Assembly: GCA_037039925.1 (NCBI GenBank) | Contig: JAXRKP010000242.1 | Location: forward strand, 248,501 to 312,500 | DNA length: 64,000 bases | Origin: Doris montereyensis | Taxonomy: Eukaryota > Mollusca > Gastropoda > Nudibranchia > Dorididae | Direction of reading: 5' to 3' | In this document: positions 58,992 through 64,000 of the stretch, in pieces | Layout: each line of letters starts with the position of its first letter | Numbering within the stretch: position 1 is the stretch's first letter | The notes under the pieces: generated by a model | Seen by the model: only the letters and a program-made list of their open reading frames with translations | What the model was told of the DNA's origin: nothing | Database searches by the model: none | Translations under genes and position numbers: made by a program

Positions 58992-61185
58992 CTCTTGAGA
59001 GACTGGAGCTTGCATATTCATCACAAGAAGAGTTTCCTCAAGTTCTTGTGGTTTGCCGGAAATCTGGAGAGTAACTTCATCCCGATGTGTCTCCTGGACA
59101 TCCAGCGGCTGCTCTTTCTTAACGTCCAACTCTGACACAACAATCTCAGTCTCCATCGGTTCCTCTTGGCTGATGTCAACCTGTATCACTTCTGTTTGCG
59201 TTGACTCCACGGGAATCTCCATGCTGGTGATTTCTGTACTCTCAGGTTGGATTTGTAGGAAAACTGAACTTCTTGCAAAGTCTCCTCTTCTGGCTTCTTG
59301 AAATTTGCATTTCAATTTCATCTTTGTGGATTTGAACAGTTTCTTCATGAGTTTCAAAGGTAACCTCCTGCGTTTTTCTTCAATAACGTCTGGCTTCAAC
59401 ACCTCTTCTTCGGACATTTGGATATCCAAGGTGATTTCGCCAGTCGGTTCTTCGGAAACCTGACTGACTTCCTTTTCAGGAAGGCTGACTTGAAGCACGC
59501 TTTCTTCAGTGGTTTCTGTGGTAACCTGTTCAACCTGTGTTTCCTGTTCGGGAGCAGGTATCTGAGCCTCTAAGGTCAGAACTGCTTCACTTTCCACAGC
59601 CGATATTTCTTGGTCCACAGGCGTCTCCTGTGTGACCTCTTCTTTCTTTGTTTCAATGATCATTTCAACCTCGGTGGGAACTTCGGAGACTTGTTCCATG
59701 TCCGTATCAGAGGAAGGAACTACGATCAATTCGGTTGTCTCAACGATCTGTTCTTCCAAAGGTTTATCAGATTCGACTTCTTTGGCTTCCGTTGTTTCTG
59801 ATACCTCTGACGGAACCTGAATGACCATCTCCACCTCTTCAGTCTCTTTTGTGGAAACACTCTCCGAGGGCTGAGCAACGGGAATGACCAATTCAACCTT
59901 TTCAGTCTCCTCAGGTACTTCTCCTGTAATTGTGAAGTCTACTTCAGATGGCACAAACGTAACCTCTGTGCTTTCTGCTGGTTGAGAAGGCAATAATTCC
60001 TCAGTAGGAGCAACTGGTTGTTCAACAGTGATGTCAGCCTCAGCTGCATCTGTTTGGTCCTCAGTTATTTCATCTGTTGTGGTTGTTGTGAATGTCAACT
60101 CAACAGTTTCCTGTTCCTCTTTGGGTATTTCATCGGTTGAAATCTTTATTTCCATTTCTTCCTTGACAATTTCAACCTCTGCTGGTTGTTCTGTTTCCTG
60201 AGTCACCAAGTTTACCTCTGAAGGGATGATTGCCATCTCAACTGTGTCTCTTTCTTCCTTGATGGTCTCGGGTAACAGGAGCTTCTATCTGGCTGTCCTC
60301 CATGGCTGCAGTTTCTTCCACGTCGGGGCCAGACAGGGCAACCGTCATTTGAACTTCCTCTACCTGTGGCTGCTGTTTGACTTCAAAGACTTTGGTTTCC
60401 TTGACAAGAGTCTGTCTTGTCTCCTCTATTTGTTCTTCAGTTGGACGAGTCGTCTCTGTTGCCATGACAGTTTCAGCAACTTCCAGCTCAGCACGACTGA
60501 TTTTTCCAATGGGTATTTCCAGCTCTTGCACTTGAGGTTCTCTCTGGAGCGTTTTCTCCTGAATTTCAATTTCGATCCTTTGGGCAGCAGCTTTCGAGAC
60601 TTCAACCTGCTGAGTGACTTCCACCGTCGAAGTTGAAGACGTTGATGATACTGTGACAGGAATCTCCAACATTTCTGGTTGTTGCTGTACAATTTCAATG
60701 GTCTCCGTGTGCGTCTCTTCAGGCAGAGACGTGTCATGAATTGGGATTGATTTGATCTCCTGCGTCACAGTCCTGGTGGCCTCTGTGATGTGGTCGATAA
60801 CTTGTCCCTCGTTTTCTTCAAAACTGAGTTTCAGCTCAATAGGAGCAGTTTCCTCTTCCTTCCTCATACTTACAGTGGTGGTATGAAGGCTAGTGGGACC
60901 CTCTGTTATGGATGGAATCTCTTCCTGAAATTCCTTTTGTCACCTGGGTAATGGTGGAGCTCTCTTGAACAACCGTGCTGGTCGTTGTTGTTGTGGTCGA
61001 TATCTCCTGCTGAGGAATGCCGATTTGTATCGCGTAGGATTGCGGTTCTTGTTGAGGTTGTGGCTTTGTTTGGATTTCAATCACTTCTTTGACAGTGGTC
61101 TGATCTGGACCCTCCAGCACTTGGTCCTGGCTATGATCAATCTCAATGGTTTCTTTGTGAACATCGGTAGTGATAGTCTCTTCAC
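58992..61185 (-). CDS. Titin-like exon: acidic V/P/T/E-rich spring without Ig
   Basis: A 2.2-kb exon between acceptor CATCAG (61186) and donor GTGAGG (58991); phase 1 in, phase 0 out. It encodes about 730 acidic residues with recurring but loosely spaced motifs: E(V/T)E.V(E/I)..I.VP.E, EEPTGEITLDIQMS, PSEV(N/D)(L/F), and a Gln/Thr-rich part near the start (TTTTTSTVVQESSTITQVT). No Ig, membrane segment or coiled-coil heptad is evident. The frame breaks near 60925, 60270, 59370 and 59270; in each case good protein resumes in another frame one base away, and the 60925 and 60270 sites are AAAA and CCC runs, so sequencing indels are likely. This is an older, less regular PEVK-like segment preceding the Ig at 58349-56743. 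An elastic or interaction role is inferred only from composition. Confidence 0.85.
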
Positions 61186-61469
61186 CTGATGATGCAATAT
61201 TACAAACACGATACAGATTAAAAACTGATTTCATTACTTAAGAAAATAAACACATTAAAACGTTTTATAACACATGAAGGTTTAGGAAGGATGATTTTGG
61301 TGCGTAAAAATAAGTGGGAAAAGAAACAAACAAAAACAAAAGAGAATATGGGAGAAAGATATAGAGGAAGCATTAAGAACAACTATAACAGAGAGTCAGG
61401 AAGAATGGCAAAAGGACAGAGATGTTCAGAGGTGCTGTCAAGGATACAATGCCCTATAGGATATGCAGT

Positions 61470-61470
<1 letters not shown>

Positions 61471-61514
<44 letters not shown>
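61471..61514. repeat. (GAT)n microsatellite
   Basis: About 14 perfect GAT triplets; the poly-Asp open frame across it is an artefact. Confidence 0.95.
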
Positions 61515-61515
<1 letters not shown>

Positions 61516-61744
61516 TACTACTATATATGAACCCAAACACTAAATGCATTATAGAGGCAATATTATATTATGATTTCAAAGAATTTGATTAAACAGAAAT
61601 GAATTTGCCAAGATAAAATTAACAGGTGAATAGTTGAAACTGATTGAATGCAAACATTATGATAACAAGTATTATGATTATGCTGGTATCCATTTCAATC
61701 TAGGTTGAACGCCTTTCCCAAGGAACATATGTGCCAAATCTAGC

Positions 61745-61875
61745 CTTACCACGATTTGAACACAAGATCTCATGATCAAAAGTAAGGAACATTATGTCAA
61801 ATCTAGCATAACCAGGTTTTGAACTCAAGACCTCTTGATCCGAAGTCTTGTGGTCTAATCACTGGAGTTGCTGAC
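61745..61875 (-). mobile_element. Possible tRNA-derived SINE, family 3
   Basis: On the minus strand GTGATTAGACCACAAGAC resembles an A-box region and GAGTTCAAAACC a B box, about 45 bases apart as in a tRNA-derived head. A related sequence with TGTTCAAATCGTGG follows. No second clear copy is in the window. Confidence 0.45.
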
Positions 61876-61988
61876 ACCTCCAGCATACACAGACTACGAT
61901 GTAATCAATTATATTTCATGATAAATAATGTGACTAAAAACTTTAAACCTGTAAACAATACTGCAATCCTATTCTACATTCCACTTAC

Positions 61989-62435
61989 TTATGACAGTCA
62001 GACGACATGTCGTGATAGACTCTCCAAACGGATTGACAGCACTACAGGTGTATTCTCCTTCGTCTTCAGGGAAAACCTCGACTATAATCAGAGTGCTCTC
62101 CCCTTTCTCAACGTCCACGATGATCTGGAAGTCGCTGCTGGGTTTGATCACATCACCGTTAAAGAACCAAGTGATCTTGGGAGCTGGAGTGGCCCGGAAC
62201 TGGACGTTCAGGGTCACGCGCTGCGTGTCTTTCACCGTCTGAGGTTGGAGAAGTTCTGTGAACTCTGGCGGCTGGCCTTCCATGCCTTCCTCAGGGGCCG
62301 CTTCCTGCGGCACTTCCTTGATCAGAATTTCCTCGACTGCTTTTGGTGCTTCAGTCATTGTTTCATCTACTGGCTTTGCCTGTTCCTCTTTGGGCATGTC
62401 TTCAGGCTGTATCTCTATTTCCATGCGCTGGGTCG
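61989..62435 (-). CDS. Titin-like exon: acidic linker plus I-set Ig
   Basis: A 447-base symmetric phase-1 exon between acceptor TTTTTGTAG (62436) and donor GTAAGTGG (61988). The first about 50 residues are an acidic linker (RMEIEIQPEDMPKEEQAKP, then EEILIKEVPQEAAPEEG). An Ig domain follows: PPEFTELLQPQTVKDTQ, a Trp in APKITWFFNGD, an STLIIVEVFPEDEGEYTCSA F strand with Cys, and ESITTCRLTVI. The B-strand position (VTLNVQF) has no Cys, so the canonical disulphide is absent. The frame is open through the whole exon and joins both neighbours correctly. Confidence 0.93.
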
Positions 62436-63017
62436 CTACAAAAACAAACAAAAAAAAGAAAAAAATAAGAAAAATTGTAAAAAAAACCCGATATAAAATC
62501 ATTTCATTGAGGACAACAAAAAAAAAGCTTTAATAAAATGTAACATAAACAAACTCATCTATATGTCAATCTCAGGAACAAAATTGTAAACATGAAATTT
62601 CGTTACTGTTTTTTCTTCTTTTTTTTACTAGCAAGCATCAAATTGCTGTGGAAGACTTATTTTAATTAAGCGTAACAAACGGAGATCTAAAAAACAGCCC
62701 TTTTTACAACTATTAAATTATTTATCCAATTGCCATCATCTTTATACCGTGAGTCTTTCTAGAAGTTACAGGTATCATATGTTATGAAATAGAAATGGCT
62801 TTCTTCTTTGTCTTTTTCTTGCTTTTTTAAAAGATGTGTTTTTTATTCGTATATTGTACTATCGTTGAGAAAGGTTGCAGGATTGAAAGGATGGCAGAAT
62901 GAAAATAAATGTAATGCAATGGCCTTTTTGGACAATAAAATTTTATCTTATTTTATCTTACAAAATGAAAAAAAGAAACAAAATCATGTCCAAAAGCAAA
63001 TCATTTGTATCACTTAC
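62436..63017. other. Intron of the titin-like gene
   Basis: AT-rich sequence with poly-A and poly-T runs; no repeat family or gene recognised. Confidence 0.65.
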
Positions 63018-63235
63018 GATTGACAGTCAACGTTGTCTTGCAAACAGTTTTGCCGACAATGTTCTCTGCCTCACAGACGTAAGTGCCCGAGTCTTCTGGG
63101 CGGGCATCCACGATGATCAAAATCGAGGAGTTGTTTTCACGGACAAATTCAACTCTCTCCATCGGAGTAATCTGCACTTCGTTCTTGTACCATTTGATGG
63201 TTGCCTCTGGTTCGCCTTCGAATTCAACCTCAAAC
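63018..63235 (-). CDS. Titin-like exon: most of an I-set Ig
   Basis: A 218-base exon between acceptor TCTCACAG (63236) and donor GTAAGTG (63017). Its first base completes an Arg codon begun in the exon at 63980-64000. It reads FEVEFEGEPEATIKWYKNEV with the core Trp, a central ERVEFVRENNSSILIIVDA stretch, RPEDSGTYVCEAEN with the F-strand Cys, and CKTTLTVN. The B-strand position is hydrophobic (VRFEVEF) rather than Cys. The fold is typical of titin, twitchin and myosin light chain kinase-type Igs. One base remains at the 3' end for the next exon. Confidence 0.93.
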
Positions 63236-63284
63236 CTGTGAGACAATATGAAATAAATTAGTTATTAGTTAAGCATACAAATTA

Positions 63285-63560
63285 TAGTTCCTTCGAGGTC
63301 GTTATGGCCCATAGAGCCAAAGCTTATCCCGGTTTCAGTAGCGTGAAGCGGAACAGGTGACAATAATCACCTCCTGGCCATGACGCTAGTCGGATTCAGG
63401 CTTTTACTCCCTAGCTAGTGCTTGCACCCATTTGTACCTGGGTAGGGTGGGAGAAAGCGTGTTACGTGTCTTTCCCAAGGCACACAACATCAGGCCTAGC
63501 TTTGCTAGAATCGAACTCGGGACCTAATGATCCCCAGTCTGACAGCCTAACCGCTTGGCC
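63285..63560 (-). mobile_element. tRNA-derived SINE, family 1, fullest copy
   Basis: The minus strand begins GTGGCCAAGCGGTTAGGCTG and continues to CCCGAGTTCGATTCTAGC. TGGCCAAGCGG fits the RNA polymerase III A box perfectly and GAGTTCGATTC is close to a B box, as in Leu/Ser-type tRNAs. The body (TTTGTACCTGGGTAGGG, TCACCTCCTGGCCATGACG) and the tail (CGGGATAAGCTTTGGCTC on the minus strand) are shared with 903-1085 and 58735-58935. It is a pseudo-tRNA head on a SINE, not a functional tRNA gene. Confidence 0.82.
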
Positions 63561-63639
63561 ACTGACATCACATATAAATTATACCATATTTGAAAATGCA
63601 TTTAAGATGGTAAAGAATTTTTTCTAAGCCGATGCCTTG

Positions 63640-63780
63640 ACTGACAATAAGGTCATATTGTTTCATTACTATTATCATAACAGCTTTGGTCGCTATTATC
63701 AGAATAGGTTCGGTTTCTATTATCAGGACAGGTTCTGTAGCTATTAACAAAATTAAGTTCAGCAACTGAAATCTACACTG
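63640..63780. repeat. Short minisatellite, 24-28 bp
   Basis: Degenerate copies of CTATTATCAGAATAGGTTCGG occur three to four times. Confidence 0.5.
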
Positions 63781-63869
63781 TTGACATAGTCATGACTGAT
63801 GGGAATGTGTGGCCTTTCTAGGCTCCCACATTTCCAATTTTATTCAGACAATTAAGTTTAATCGTATCA

Positions 63870-63960
63870 TATGTTATCTTATCTTTTCACATCTTATCTT
63901 ATCTAATCACGTCTTCGTCTTATCTTATCTTTTCTCATCTCGTCTTATCTCATCTTCTAC
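63870..63960. repeat. ATCTT-rich simple repeat
   Basis: A run of TATCTTATCTTTTC, CGTCTTATC and similar pyrimidine-rich words, ending about 15 bases before the donor of the next exon. It may also extend into a splicing context, but it lies on the donor side. Confidence 0.7.
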
Positions 63961-63979
63961 GGAATGTTCCACATCGTAC

Positions 63980-64000
63980 CTGACAGTGTCTCCTTCTTCC
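63980..64000 (-). CDS. Titin-like exon, partial at the window edge
   Basis: The last 21 bases of an exon that continues to the right of the window. It reads E-E-G-D-T-V plus two bases of Arg and is followed by donor GTACG. The sequence is the A' to B strand entry of the Ig continued in 63018-63235, and the codon is completed exactly across the splice, which supports both boundaries. Confidence 0.8.

Larger units (their letters stand above)
61186..61988. other. Intron of the titin-like gene
   Basis: It contains a GAT microsatellite (61471-61514) and a tRNA-like SINE candidate (61745-61875). Nothing else seen. Confidence 0.7.
63236..63979. other. Intron of the titin-like gene
   Basis: Holds a complete SINE family 1 copy (63285-63560), a short minisatellite (63640-63780) and an ATCTT-rich run (63870-63960). 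Confidence 0.7.

Noticed and set aside
63490..63560. A functional Leu/Ser-type tRNA gene
   Set aside because: It is attached to a SINE body with two other copies in the window; stems are incomplete.

Overview
The window looks like nuclear DNA from a marine invertebrate; a mollusc or another lophotrochozoan would fit, but the species cannot be fixed from sequence alone. The reasons are split genes with GT/AG introns, AT-rich introns full of microsatellites, several tRNA-derived SINE-like repeats, the 3' end of a non-LTR retrotransposon, and one giant muscle-type gene. There is no bacterial gene organisation.

Nearly everything that codes belongs to one gene on the minus strand. It enters at the right edge (64000) and ends near 6538. 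I could place 16 exons, about 35.5 kb of coding DNA or roughly 11,800 codons. It is a titin/connectin-like protein: scattered I-set immunoglobulin (Ig) domains separated by very long acidic E/V/P/T/I/Q-rich, PEVK-like spring regions. No kinase or fibronectin-III domain is visible; the window holds the C-terminal part of the protein.

Gene order, from right to left: an Ig split across 64000-63018; an exon with an Ig (61989-62435); an acidic exon (58992-61185); a two-exon Ig (58349-58444 and 56533-56743); an exon of degenerate 45-residue repeats ending in an Ig (52825-55781); then three successive giant cassettes. Each cassette is one huge exon (spring array plus a terminal Ig) followed by a small exon of 35-42 codons: A = 38730-46738 + 37967-38070; B = 23143-35954 + 22364-22468; C = 11540-19043 + 10218-10343. 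A last two-exon Ig (9080-9278 and 8309-8474) and a probable terminal exon (6538-6903) finish the gene.

The most remarkable feature is a nested repeat hierarchy inside the coding sequence. A 45-residue unit (135 bp) is the base. Four different 45-mers form a 180-residue (540 bp) unit, present about 12 times in A, 21 times in B and about 12 times in C. In part of C two 540-bp units alternate as a 1080-bp higher-order repeat. Finally the whole A and B cassettes, introns included, are a segmental duplication of about 8-16 kb per side. Arrays A and B carry private variants, and copies at the array edges are diverged, as in satellite DNA. The Ig-coding 3' ends of A, B and C are almost identical although their introns differ, which suggests gene conversion.

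The reading frame is broken by dozens of 1-2 base indels, mostly in short homopolymers. Paired copies show that one copy is usually intact where the other is broken, so most breaks are probably consensus errors rather than decay of the gene. The number of 540-bp copies should be treated with the same caution.

The left 6.5 kb is 3' untranslated/flanking DNA with no supported gene. Introns hold minisatellites (73 bp and 25 bp units), long GA tracts, at least three SINE-like families, two further interspersed repeat families and a degenerate retrotransposon tail.
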